From assembly GCF_947500795.1 (NCBI RefSeq), contig NZ_CANMTE010000002.1, positions 544,258 to 608,257 on the forward strand: a DNA stretch of 64,000 nucleotides, given 5' to 3'. This DNA comes from an uncultured Gelidibacter sp. (GTDB taxonomy: Bacteria > Bacteroidota > Bacteroidia > Flavobacteriales > Flavobacteriaceae). The translations under genes and the position numbers were made by a program. Below are positions 1-8,578 of this stretch, piece after piece. A model generated the notes under the pieces. It saw nothing but the letters and a program-made list of their open reading frames with translations, searched no databases and was not told the DNA's origin. The stretch's first letter is position 1; the number at the start of each line of letters is the position of its first letter.

Positions 1-58
1 ATAATCCTTAATGCTCACATGAAAGATAGTCAAAATCTCAAAAAGAACCAGCATCAAG

Positions 59-107
59 TCTAACAGCGCAGCGGTCTCTATTCTCTATTCTAACAGCGCA
101 GCGGTCT
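59..107. repeat. 19-nt direct repeat, two copies 30 nt apart
   Basis: The word TCTAACAGCGCAGCGGTCT occurs at 59-77 and again at 89-107. A related word, CTTACAGCGAAGCGATC, occurs in another intergenic region at 20167-20183. The copies lie just beyond the 3' end of dinB and show no coding content. I read them as members of a short dispersed intergenic repeat family; function unknown. Confidence 0.6.
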
Positions 108-125
108 ATCTTAGAAGTGACGTGA

Positions 126-1343
126 CTATGCTTTTCGATGGGGCAATAGCGGTGGCGGTTCTCCATTAAACGGATTCCATCTGCCAATGGTTCGTGCTTC
201 CATACCTGCCGCACTAATGACGGCCCTGTCGCCATAACGTTCACGCATTTTGTCAATGGCTTCGCTTAAGTGTAGGAATTTGGTATCGTCATCAAACAAA
301 TTGACTTGATGTCCGCCTTCTACCAAATGGCTGAATTTTACCCCAATCAACCGCACTAAGAGCCGTCGGTTATAAAGCTTTGCAAATAAATCCAACACTA
401 TGGGAATGATGTTGTGGTCCATCGCGCTATATGGAATGCGTTGTTGTTGGGTATAAGTTTGAAAATCAGAATAGCGGATTTTAAAAGTGATACACGCAGT
501 TAATTTATTGCCACGGCGTAATTGATAGGCCAAATTCTCGGCCATGGCAATAATAATACCTTTCAATTTGGTGACATCTGTAGTGTCTTTGTTGAAGGTG
601 CGTTCCGTAGAAATAGATTTACGCTCATGGTATTGAATCACCGGCGAATTGTCAATACCATTGGCTTTGTTCCAAATGCTCAAGCCGTTTTTGCCGAGCA
701 CTTTGTACATGAGTTCCATAGGCATTTCCTGTACGGTCCTGATTTGTTTGATGCCCAAATCGCAGAGTGATTTATAGGTGACTTCACCCACCATAGGGAT
801 TTTTTTAACGGATAAGGGTGCGAGAAATGGTTTTTCAGTCCCGGAAACAATTCTTATCTCATTATTGGGTTTTGCCTCGCCGGTTGCAATTTTGGAAACG
901 GTTTTGTTGAGCGACAATCCGAAGGAAATGGGCAATCCTGTTTCGCGGATGATGCGCTGGCGTAATTCTGAGGCCAGTTTATGGCAGCCAAAAAACTTGT
1001 CCATTCCGGTCAAATCAATATAAAATTCGTCGATTGAAGATTTTTCGTATAAGGGCACAGAGTCTTTAATAACGTCAGTCACGTTTTGGGAGAATTTGGT
1101 GTACGTGCCTGCATCGCCACGAAGAATGATGGCTTCGGGACACAATTGTTTGGCCATCCGCATGGGCATGGCAGAATGCACGCCAAATTTCCGCGCTTCA
1201 TAACTGCAGGATGCCACCACACCTCTATCGCTAGTACCACCAATAAGCACGGGTTTTCCGTTGAGGCGACTGTCGAGCAGGCGTTCACAGGACACGAAAA
1301 AAGTGTCCAAATCCATGTGTACTATAGAGCGTTGGTAGGTCAT
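126..1343 (-). CDS. dinB: DNA polymerase IV (Y-family translesion polymerase)
   Basis: This 405-residue Y-family polymerase copies past damaged template bases. The N-terminal catalytic motif HMDLDTFF gives the metal ligand D11, and the second catalytic motif SIDEF lies near residue 104 with its Asp-Glu pair. The little-finger domain follows in the C-terminal third. Length is normal for DinB/UmuC-like enzymes of Bacteroidota. It sits 94 nt downstream of, and in the same direction as, a DnaE-type polymerase, and diverges from a LexA-like repressor. This resembles the imuB-dnaE2 mutagenesis cassettes of other bacteria, so damage-inducible error-prone synthesis is inferred. The family is clear; the exact subfamily (DinB versus ImuB/UmuC-like) is less so. 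Confidence 0.9.
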   Translation of the reverse strand: MTYQRSIVHMDLDTFFVSCERLLDSRLNGKPVLIGGTSDRGVVASCSYEARKFGVHSAMPMRMAKQLCPEAIILRGDAGTYTKFSQNVTDVIKDSVPLYEKSSIDEFYIDLTGMDKFFGCHKLASELRQRIIRETGLPISFGLSLNKTVSKIATGEAKPNNEIRIVSGTEKPFLAPLSVKKIPMVGEVTYKSLCDLGIKQIRTVQEMPMELMYKVLGKNGLSIWNKANGIDNSPVIQYHERKSISTERTFNKDTTDVTKLKGIIIAMAENLAYQLRRGNKLTACITFKIRYSDFQTYTQQQRIPYSAMDHNIIPIVLDLFAKLYNRRLLVRLIGVKFSHLVEGGHQVNLFDDDTKFLHLSEAIDKMRERYGDRAVISAAGMEARTIGRWNPFNGEPPPLLPHRKA

Positions 1344-1437
1344 TTTTAATAAGATGAATTAAGAGTTGAGAACGTTAATTGGTTTTCAAAGCCTTAAAAA
1401 ATAAAGTGATTATGGGGTTTGTGTGATTTGACTTTCG

Positions 1438-4400
1438 TTAACTAACCGTCGGAACAGGTCTGACTTCTGGTTTTGGTTTTCCTTTTGCTAACATTTGACT
1501 GTAAATATTTCTTGCTGTAGAAGCTTGAGGTGGCGGATTGGTACTATACCTCGGGTCTTCAATCACGGCCAAGCGTTCCATATGGGTGACTTCAATAGAA
1601 ACGCAATCAAATTCAATCATCACTTTGCCTGTAATGCTATAAATGCCTTTGCCTCTAAAAGGAAATTTTGCTGCCACAGGAGGAAAGTGGACCGTGTCTA
1701 TAAAATCGCCATCCCGATCTAAAAAATTTCCAAAATGCATGATTTTACCACTAGTCGTTTTAGTGTTTTTTGTGGTGATGAGGTAACCTTCAATCGTAAC
1801 GGTTTGCTCTTTCATGGTTTCCAAATGCTTCGCACGTAACGGGTTTATAGAAGGGTTTTCTAGCAGATGAAACGGATTGCAGAGCGGAAAGCCTAACAAT
1901 TCAATCTCATCAAAAGCATTTTCCAATGCGGTACTTGGCAATTCTGGGGTTTTATAGTGGACGCGTTCGGTTTTAAATAAGGTGACTGCAGGTTCTTGCG
2001 CTACGTGTTTGCTGATTTTTAAATGGGCTTCCCATAGCAATTCGCGTTTATTGTTTCCCGTGAATCGGAATGCATTGATTTTTATCAAAATAGACACTTG
2101 TTCTATAGAAATGGGAACACGTTCAATAAAGTCGTCCAAACTTAAAAAAGCCCCGTTTTCATTACGTTCTTTAACGATGCGTTTGATGGTTTTTGATTCA
2201 AACGATTGTAAAAACATAAAACCGAGATAAATGGTTTTTCCATGAATAACTGTTTGCGTAAAACTATGATTGATGCAGGGTGCTTCAATAATCCCGCCGT
2301 TCATTCGGGCTTCATGAACATAGAGTTCCGTGCTGTAAAATCCGCCAAAATTATTAATGGTAGCCACCATATATTCCAATGGGAAATAGGCTTTCATAAA
2401 CAAACTTTGGTAGCTTTCTACGGCATAGGAAGCGGAATGTCCTTTTGCAAAAGCATAGCCCGCAAAACTTTCAATTTGTCGCCAAATATCTTCTACGAGT
2501 TCATCCGGTTTTCCCGAGTTTTTGCAATTGTCAAAAAACTGTTGTTTCACTTTCATAAACTCTTCACGCGATCGGAATTTACCCGACATACCGCGCCGCA
2601 GCATATCTGCCTCTCCCAATGTGAGTCCGCCAAAATAATGCGCCACTTTTATCACATCTTCCTGATATACCATCACGCCATAAGTTTCGGGCATAATATC
2701 GAGTAAAATTTTTGGTGCATCTTTACGACGCTCCGGGTCGCGGTAGCGTAGAATATATTCGCGCATCATGCCACTTTTGGCCACACCGGGGCGAATGACG
2801 GAACTTGCGGCTACCAAACCTAAATAATTATCGACGCGTAATTTCCGCATCAGCATGCGCATGGCGGGTGATTCTACGTAAAAGCAACCAATAGCTTTGG
2901 CGTTTTTAAGCAAGTATTTGATGCGGGCATCTTGTTTAAAACGTTTGATGTCGTGAATGTCAATCGGTGGTTTTTCAGGATGGTTATAGGCCACAATTTC
3001 TGTAGCTTCCTTTATTTTGCCGAGTCCACGTTGGCTTAAAATATCAAATTTATACAACCCGATATCCTCTGCAACCACCATGTCAAATTGCGTGGTGGCG
3101 TAACCTTTGGGCGGTAAAAAAGTAGCGCCGTAATAATGGATTGGTTTTTCTGAAATCAGAATACCACCAGCATGAATGCCCAAATAATTAGGAAATCCTT
3201 GAATGTATTTGCTATATTTAATGACCAGTTGCGACAATTGATCCAGTTGTTTAAGATCGTATTTGCCTCGGGTCAGCATATCCATTTCTGATTTTGGTAA
3301 ACCAAAGACTTTACCCAATTCGCGCACGGAGGCTTTAAATTTAAAGGTGTTATAAACCGCGATAAGCGCGGTATTCTTAAATCTTTTAAAAATAAAATCG
3401 GTAATATCATCGCGATCCCGCCAGGAGAAATCGAGGTCAAAATCGGGTGGATTTTGTCTAAAAACGTTAATGAATCGCTCAAAATACAAATCGAGTTCCA
3501 CAGGATCGACATCCGTAATGCGTAGCAAATAGGCCACAATGCTATTGGCGCCACTACCGCGGCCTATATAGAAATAATTTTTACTGCGCGCGTATTTTAA
3601 AATCTTCCAATTGATCAGGAAATAAGAAACAAAGCCTTTTTGCTCAATAATAGTGAGTTCTTTTTCAATCCGCGTAAAAATCCGCTCTCCCGGTTTTTTA
3701 TAGCGGTAATGCAAACCGTCATAGGTCAGTTTTCTCAGTAACCTAAAATCTAAAGCCTCATTGCGGGTGTAAGAGCGTTGGTTGTTTGGGTTTTCTTGAG
3801 AAAAGTCAAAATCCACACGGCATTTTTCGAGAATGGACGCTGTATTTTCAAGAAGTTCAGGAAACTCATTATAGGTGTCGCACAATTCCTGATACGGCAA
3901 CATGGTGTCTGTTTCTTGGGCTTGTTCGCTTTTTGGAAGCTTGCTCAACAAAGTGTTATTATCGATGGCACGTAATAAACGGTGGGTATTAAAATCTTTT
4001 TTATTCTGAAATGATACGGTTTGTAAAACGACCAACTTGTTCCGCAATGCATTCCATTTTGAGAATTTAAGATGATTTAAATCCTGTGGCTTGATGCCTA
4101 AAAACTCATGGTCTTTAAGCTGATAGTTTTTTTTATGGATGTACGGATAAATCACAAAGACATCTTCTAATTCTGGAGCGATTTCAGGGATTTTTAATTC
4201 TGAATTGTGTAAAAACCCAGAGAGGTAGGTGTTGATATTTTGGAACCCTGTATTGTTTTTTGCAATCAGAATAAATTGCTGCTGAACGCCATTTCTGAAA
4301 TCAATGCCCAACACGGGTTTAATCTTGTATTTTGAAGATAATCGCGCAAAATCCAAACAGGCCGAAGTACTATTAATGTCTGTCAACGCTAACGTCTGTA

Positions 4401-4488
4401 GTCCATTTTCTGAAGCAATGGCAAGCAGTTGTTCCGGCTTGATGGTGCCGTAGCGAAGGCTGTAGTAAGTGTGACAATTGAGGTACAT
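1438..4488 (-). CDS. dnaE2: DNA polymerase III alpha subunit, DnaE-type (probably the accessory copy)
   Basis: This is a C-family DNA polymerase of 1016 residues, shorter than replicative DnaE (about 1160). The N-terminal PHP domain begins with NCHTYYSL, where the usual HxH metal pair reads NxH, which suggests a weakened proofreading site. The palm carries GRGSGAN and the catalytic PDFDLDF near residue 350. A helix-hairpin-helix stretch and a C-terminal OB fold follow. Co-orientation with dinB and divergence from a LexA-like gene point to a DnaE2-like translesion role. On the coding strand TAATTTTG (4519-4512) is a good -7 box, giving a leader of about 20 nt. The dnaE2 name is inferred from context, not from alignment. 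Confidence 0.85.
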   Translation of the reverse strand: MYLNCHTYYSLRYGTIKPEQLLAIASENGLQTLALTDINSTSACLDFARLSSKYKIKPVLGIDFRNGVQQQFILIAKNNTGFQNINTYLSGFLHNSELKIPEIAPELEDVFVIYPYIHKKNYQLKDHEFLGIKPQDLNHLKFSKWNALRNKLVVLQTVSFQNKKDFNTHRLLRAIDNNTLLSKLPKSEQAQETDTMLPYQELCDTYNEFPELLENTASILEKCRVDFDFSQENPNNQRSYTRNEALDFRLLRKLTYDGLHYRYKKPGERIFTRIEKELTIIEQKGFVSYFLINWKILKYARSKNYFYIGRGSGANSIVAYLLRITDVDPVELDLYFERFINVFRQNPPDFDLDFSWRDRDDITDFIFKRFKNTALIAVYNTFKFKASVRELGKVFGLPKSEMDMLTRGKYDLKQLDQLSQLVIKYSKYIQGFPNYLGIHAGGILISEKPIHYYGATFLPPKGYATTQFDMVVAEDIGLYKFDILSQRGLGKIKEATEIVAYNHPEKPPIDIHDIKRFKQDARIKYLLKNAKAIGCFYVESPAMRMLMRKLRVDNYLGLVAASSVIRPGVAKSGMMREYILRYRDPERRKDAPKILLDIMPETYGVMVYQEDVIKVAHYFGGLTLGEADMLRRGMSGKFRSREEFMKVKQQFFDNCKNSGKPDELVEDIWRQIESFAGYAFAKGHSASYAVESYQSLFMKAYFPLEYMVATINNFGGFYSTELYVHEARMNGGIIEAPCINHSFTQTVIHGKTIYLGFMFLQSFESKTIKRIVKERNENGAFLSLDDFIERVPISIEQVSILIKINAFRFTGNNKRELLWEAHLKISKHVAQEPAVTLFKTERVHYKTPELPSTALENAFDEIELLGFPLCNPFHLLENPSINPLRAKHLETMKEQTVTIEGYLITTKNTKTTSGKIMHFGNFLDRDGDFIDTVHFPPVAAKFPFRGKGIYSITGKVMIEFDCVSIEVTHMERLAVIEDPRYSTNPPPQASTARNIYSQMLAKGKPKPEVRPVPTVS

Positions 4489-4511
4489 TTTTTTTCGGTT
4501 TGCTTATTTTT

Positions 4512-4519
4512 CAAAATTA
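4512..4519 (-). promoter_or_regulatory. -7 promoter box of the dnaE-dinB unit
   Basis: Read on the minus strand this is TAATTTTG, matching TAnnTTTG, and it ends 23 nt before the dnaE ATG. No good TTG is found 19-21 nt upstream; that region is covered by the operator-like inverted repeat at 4539-4559. Confidence 0.5.
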
Positions 4520-4524
4520 ACTAT

Positions 4525-4640
4525 TATTTGTAGTGAGTCTTGCTTATATTTGTAGCAAGTTTTAAAATGCAGAATTAAGGTTTGAGAATCAAGTACTAAG
4601 AATCAAGATTCAGGACTTTGTCTCAATAGTGTATTTGTAG
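4525..4640. promoter_or_regulatory. Shared operator region of the divergent mutagenesis cassette
   Basis: The inverted repeat CTTGCT-N9-AGCAAG occupies 4539-4559. Its 9-nt centre contains TATATTTG (4545-4552), a perfect -7 box for the rightward LexA-like gene. The left arm lies about 20 nt upstream of the leftward -7 box. The word TATTTGTAG also occurs three times in direct orientation, at 4525-4533, 4547-4555 and 4632-4640; the first two start 22 bp apart. A repressor bound here would cover both promoters. The neighbouring LexA-like protein is the obvious candidate, but this is inference. Confidence 0.5.
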
Positions 4641-4653
4641 TAGAAAGAAGAAA

Positions 4654-5424
4654 ATGAAAAACATTCAAGCAAACATAAAACACCTTCGCTCCTTAAAACA
4701 GTTGTCTCAAGAGCGTTTTGCCGATGAGTTGGGTTGGTCACGATCGGTAGTGGGATCATATGAGGAAGGGCGTTCAGAGCCACCCATTGACCGATTGATT
4801 GATTTGTCAAATTACTTTAAAATTCCCATTGACATTTTGGTCAAAAATGATTTGCGAAAAGCCAAAGACACCTCGTTTATTGATATTGGAAGTAAGCGCG
4901 TGCTGTTCCCGATAACCGTTAATGAAGACAATGAAGATCTTATTGAAATTGTGCCTGCAAAAGCCTCTGCGGGGTATTTGGCAGGTTATGATGATCCAGA
5001 ATATATTGAACAGCTGCAAAAAATTAAGCTGCCTTTTCTTCCTACAGGAACCCACCGTGCCTTTCCAATTAAAGGCGATTCCATGCTGCCCGTAAAAGAC
5101 GGGTCTTTTGTGGTGGCAAAATATGTTGAGGATATTCAGGATGTAAAAAATGGACGCACCTATATTGTGTTGACTAAAGATGATGGACTGGTTTATAAGC
5201 GCGTGTATAATTTAATTGAAGAGAAACAGACCTTGATGTTAAGCAGCGATAATAAAGCCTATCAACCTTATGAAGTTCCTATTGAAAATGTGTTGGAACT
5301 GTGGGAATTTACCTGCTGTATCAACACTCAGGAATACGATGAAAAGGAATTGAAAATGAGCAGTATTATGGCAATGTTCCAAGAATTAAAAGTAGAGCTG
5401 GAAGCGGTTCAAAAAATGGCCTAA
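4654..5424 (+). CDS. LexA-like XRE/S24 self-cleaving repressor
   Basis: The 256-residue protein has an N-terminal XRE helix-turn-helix (residues 6-60) and a C-terminal S24 peptidase domain. A cleavable A106-G107 bond (KASAGYLAG), nucleophile S143 in GDSML and general base K182 in VYKRVY are spaced much as in LexA. It probably represses its own gene and the divergent dnaE-dinB unit and is inactivated by RecA-driven autocleavage after DNA damage. Fold and catalytic residues are seen; the regulon is inferred. The HTH is of the phage-repressor type rather than the winged LexA type. Its stop codon overlaps the start of the next gene (TAATG), so the two are translationally coupled. Confidence 0.85.
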   Translation: MKNIQANIKHLRSLKQLSQERFADELGWSRSVVGSYEEGRSEPPIDRLIDLSNYFKIPIDILVKNDLRKAKDTSFIDIGSKRVLFPITVNEDNEDLIEIVPAKASAGYLAGYDDPEYIEQLQKIKLPFLPTGTHRAFPIKGDSMLPVKDGSFVVAKYVEDIQDVKNGRTYIVLTKDDGLVYKRVYNLIEEKQTLMLSSDNKAYQPYEVPIENVLELWEFTCCINTQEYDEKELKMSSIMAMFQELKVELEAVQKMA

Positions 5425-6803
5425 TGGGAAAAACCAAAGCAACATATACCATTATTGACGTCGAAACCACCGGACGTGGTAACAAAATCACTGAAATTTC
5501 CATTTTTAAATATGATGGTGACAAGGTGGTTGATGAATTCACGTCGCTGGTCAATCCGGAGTCTTTAATTCCTGACTATATTACCGCATTAACTGGTATT
5601 GATAATGCGATGGTAGCGGATGCGCCAACCTTTGCAGAAATTTCAGAAGCGATTCTTGCCATTACTGAAGACACTATTTTTGTGGCCCATAATGTCAATT
5701 TTGATTATAACGTGATTCGTAATGAATTCAAAGCTATTGGCGGCGATTTCAGACGACGTAAACTGTGTACGGTGCGGTTGTCGCGTACGCTGTTCCCTGG
5801 GTTCCGATCGTATAGTTTGGGAAAATTGTGTGCTACTATGGAGATTGATTTGGTAGACAGGCACCGCGCACGCGGTGATGCAGAAGCCACCGTGACCTTG
5901 TTTCAAAAACTATTGGCCCATAAACATTCGGAAACCGTTTTTGCTGATTTTTTGAAAAAAGGTTCGAAAGAAGCCACCTTGCCGTCGCACTTGCCAAGCG
6001 CCATTTTTGAAAGCATTCCTAATGGTCCGGGTATTTATTATTTCAAAAACAAGAAAGGAAAAATCATTTATGTTGGGAAGGCTATCAATTTAAAAAAGCG
6101 TGTTTTAGGGCATTTCTATGATAAGAAAGAAAAGGAACTGAACCTTTGTAGAGAAACGGCCCATATTGATTATGAACTGTCGGGCAGTGATTTGGTGGCG
6201 CGATTGATGGAAGATGCGGCCATTAAGCATCATTTTCCGCTCTATAATCAAGCTGCCAAACGTGTGCCAAAGCCCTATGCGGTTTTTAGTTATGAAGACC
6301 GTCGCGGTATCCAACATCTGGCATTTAATACGCTTAAAGCGACACCATTTCCGCTACAAATCTTTCATAGTATTCGCGATTGCCGATTGTATTTAGAGCA
6401 GGTATGCGAGAAATTTGAATTGTGCCCTAAATACTGCCATTTGCAAGAGAGTGTTTGGACCTGTTCGCATTACAAATTGACCACTTGTAAAGGTGTTTGT
6501 AAGGATGAAGAATCGGTGGTCGATTATAACGAACGGGCGAATTTGGCCATTGAATATATGGCAACGTCCAATCAGAACATCGTCTTAAAGGAAAAGGGAC
6601 GGCATCAGGAAGAGGAAGCTTTTATATTGATAAAAAACGGACTCTATCTCGGCTATGGATTTGTAGAAAAATCGGAGCAGATTGTACATATGGACGATTT
6701 GGAAGCCTTCCTTATTCCGCAAAAGGAAACGATGGAAGTTCAGGGTATTTTGAGAAAACTAGTGTTGCAGTCTTCAACTATTGAAACTCTAGAATTGCAC
6801 TAA
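5424..6803 (+). CDS. DnaQ-type 3'-5' exonuclease fused to a UvrC-like GIY-YIG nuclease domain
   Basis: The 459-residue fusion has an N-terminal DEDD exonuclease domain (D12-x-E14 in DVETTG, HNVNFD near 90, HRARGD 147-152) and a GIY-YIG domain from about residue 198 (GIY 203-205, YVG 216-218, with a conserved Glu in the ARLMEDAAIK segment). A Cys-containing C-terminal region like that of UvrC/Cho follows. It could supply proofreading to the adjacent DnaE-type polymerase or incise damaged DNA. Similar DnaQ-UvrC fusions are known in actinobacteria and Bacteroidota. The start overlaps the repressor stop by one base. Domain calls are firm; the in vivo role is inferred. Confidence 0.85.
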   Translation: MGKTKATYTIIDVETTGRGNKITEISIFKYDGDKVVDEFTSLVNPESLIPDYITALTGIDNAMVADAPTFAEISEAILAITEDTIFVAHNVNFDYNVIRNEFKAIGGDFRRRKLCTVRLSRTLFPGFRSYSLGKLCATMEIDLVDRHRARGDAEATVTLFQKLLAHKHSETVFADFLKKGSKEATLPSHLPSAIFESIPNGPGIYYFKNKKGKIIYVGKAINLKKRVLGHFYDKKEKELNLCRETAHIDYELSGSDLVARLMEDAAIKHHFPLYNQAAKRVPKPYAVFSYEDRRGIQHLAFNTLKATPFPLQIFHSIRDCRLYLEQVCEKFELCPKYCHLQESVWTCSHYKLTTCKGVCKDEESVVDYNERANLAIEYMATSNQNIVLKEKGRHQEEEAFILIKNGLYLGYGFVEKSEQIVHMDDLEAFLIPQKETMEVQGILRKLVLQSSTIETLELH

Positions 6804-6824
6804 TTTTAAAATTTTTCATAAAAA

Positions 6825-6848
6825 AAGCACTTAAGAAATTAAGTGCTT
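6825..6848. terminator. Bidirectional intrinsic terminator
   Basis: A perfect 10-bp stem AAGCACTTAA/TTAAGTGCTT with loop GAAA lies between convergent genes. An A-run precedes it and T-rich sequence follows, so it can serve both strands. Confidence 0.85.
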
Positions 6849-6870
6849 TATGTTTTTTAGATTGAAATGT

Positions 6871-7311
6871 TTAGTCTGTCACACGATACCATTTTTGGGT
6901 TCTGTAGAAAAAGGCCACATAACCACGAACGTTTAAGGTGTTTGGACTGTCTTTATCAATCCACATTTTGCATTTGTATTCTTTGCCTTTCTGCGGATCG
7001 AAAATCGTACCGCCTTCATACTCATTATCACCATTTTTAGTCAAACCTTTCACTATAACCAAGCCTTCAATGGGCTGATTATAATCTTTTCCTTCACATT
7101 TAATGCAAGGTTTGCCTTGATCTTCAGGTAGCAATAATTTTGAAACCTTTCCGTAAATTTTTCCGTTAGCACTATAAAGTTCAACGATGGATTTGGTCTT
7201 GCCTGTTTCATCATCAACCGTTTTCCATTTGCCCGTAATTTGCTGTGCTTGGGATGATGGAATGCTCAAGAGTAATCCGAGGCATACTAAATAGGTTTTT
7301 ATCGATTTCAT
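6871..7311 (-). CDS. Secreted DUF2147 family protein
   Basis: A 146-residue protein with a Sec signal peptide ending near SSQAQ (residues 1-22). The mature part matches the DUF2147 pattern: an opening GKWKTVDDETGK, a central Cys pair in PCIKCEG, and a closing Tyr/Trp-rich strand ending WYRV. Members are small periplasmic or surface lipocalin-like proteins of unknown function. It lies 9 nt downstream of an outer-membrane barrel gene on the same strand, so the two are probably co-transcribed and may work together in the envelope. Confidence 0.75.
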   Translation of the reverse strand: MKSIKTYLVCLGLLLSIPSSQAQQITGKWKTVDDETGKTKSIVELYSANGKIYGKVSKLLLPEDQGKPCIKCEGKDYNQPIEGLVIVKGLTKNGDNEYEGGTIFDPQKGKEYKCKMWIDKDSPNTLNVRGYVAFFYRTQKWYRVTD

Positions 7312-7320
7312 AACTGAATA

Positions 7321-8256
7321 TTAAAGAATAAATCGAATTCCCACATTAATTCCTGTGCCACTTGCATTCACGTATTGCGTCGGGATGAGACGTGGTTTGG
7401 TTTGGTCAGGTTGAGTGGTGGTACTTTGATTATAATCATCAGAGAATTCAAATTCTTTTTCATAAACAGGTAAATCTGCTAATTGTTGTCCCGGTACCAA
7501 TTGCGATTGTCCGCCAGAAATAGCGGTTGTAGAATATTCCGTGATTTTTGCCGATTTACTTTTGATGCTTAAGTTTTTGATCTCTACTTCACCAAAAATA
7601 CTCAAGTTGTCGCTGATTGGGTAAGTGATTCCTAATGCTCCAAAATAGCCCACGCTAAATTTAGCTTGCACTTCACTCAATGCCTCTACCAAAATATCCG
7701 TGCCTTCGCCACCGCCATTTTTTTGTCTTGCAACAGTTTCAATCGTCAGGTCGCCTGCTACAGGAACAATCAATCCGATACGTGCGTAAGGGTTAACCGC
7801 CTTAAAATTTGGAGTGATGAAGATTCCTGGAGCCACATCAAAACCTCTTAAATAGGTGTTGGCTTCAGAATTGACCTGCGGACTTCTCAAACGCCCAATC
7901 ATTGTTTTATCACCATGGAAATACGTGATGCCGAATTCAGCACCAAAATAAGGATTGAACATATAGCCACCAGTAACATTAAATTTCATTCCAGCACCAG
8001 CCGTCCCATTTAAGGATTTTACATTAATTGAAGACCCGTCTGCATTCACGGTAATATCAGTAGATTGCTTGATGCCGGTAAGTTCATTTGGGTCGGAATT
8101 ATTAAATTCTGTTTTTCCAGATTGAAAACTGTAACCGCCAGTAACACGGATGTAATAGTTTGAATCCTCAATAGGAGTCATGTCATTTTGAGCTTGCGAA
8201 ACATAAGTTGTCGCCATTAGTATACAAGCTAACAAAGCGTTGCGTGTCATTTTCAT
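7321..8256 (-). CDS. Outer-membrane beta-barrel protein
   Basis: 311 residues with a signal peptide (cleavage near TYVSQAQ) and alternating amphipathic strands ending in an aromatic/hydrophobic C-terminal strand (NVGIRFIL), typical of OmpA-like or porin-family barrels. Recurrent GGYSF, GGYMF and GYFGALG patterns mark strands and turns. No binding domain is recognisable. It is transcribed with the DUF2147 gene. Function unknown. Confidence 0.7.
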   Translation of the reverse strand: MKMTRNALLACILMATTYVSQAQNDMTPIEDSNYYIRVTGGYSFQSGKTEFNNSDPNELTGIKQSTDITVNADGSSINVKSLNGTAGAGMKFNVTGGYMFNPYFGAEFGITYFHGDKTMIGRLRSPQVNSEANTYLRGFDVAPGIFITPNFKAVNPYARIGLIVPVAGDLTIETVARQKNGGGEGTDILVEALSEVQAKFSVGYFGALGITYPISDNLSIFGEVEIKNLSIKSKSAKITEYSTTAISGGQSQLVPGQQLADLPVYEKEFEFSDDYNQSTTTQPDQTKPRLIPTQYVNASGTGINVGIRFIL

Positions 8257-8578
8257 AATTGTAATTTTTTAGTTGTATAATTTTTTGATGTGGATATGGT
8301 TGAGGTACTATTTTTCAAAACCATAATGGGAGGTAAAGTTACGAAGAATAAAATGCTTCAATGCATTAAATCCTAACCCATATAGGCGTTTGTGGGCACT
8401 TGGGTTACCATCATACGACTTATTTTTGACGATTTAAACGGTATAAAGAGTGGTTTTTAATCACATTATAATTGGATTTTCAGACTGAAATTGAATCGAT
8501 TACAACACATTTAATATCAAAATTATCTACTAGTACCTACCAGTTTGTATATGTGGAAAAATATTCTACATTTGTTAC
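8257..8578. other. Divergent intergenic region upstream of the galactose operon
   Basis: The 322 bases separate the barrel gene from the gal regulator. The right end carries a strong promoter (8545-8574). I found no clear -7 box for the leftward gene and no coding content. Confidence 0.5.
8545..8574 (+). promoter_or_regulatory. Promoter of the gal operon, apparently giving a leaderless mRNA
   Basis: TTG at 8545-8547, a 19-nt spacer and TACATTTG at 8567-8574 match the Bacteroidota -33/-7 consensus. Only 4 nt separate the -7 box from the ATG at 8579, so transcription should begin at or within a base or two of the start codon. Confidence 0.7.
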
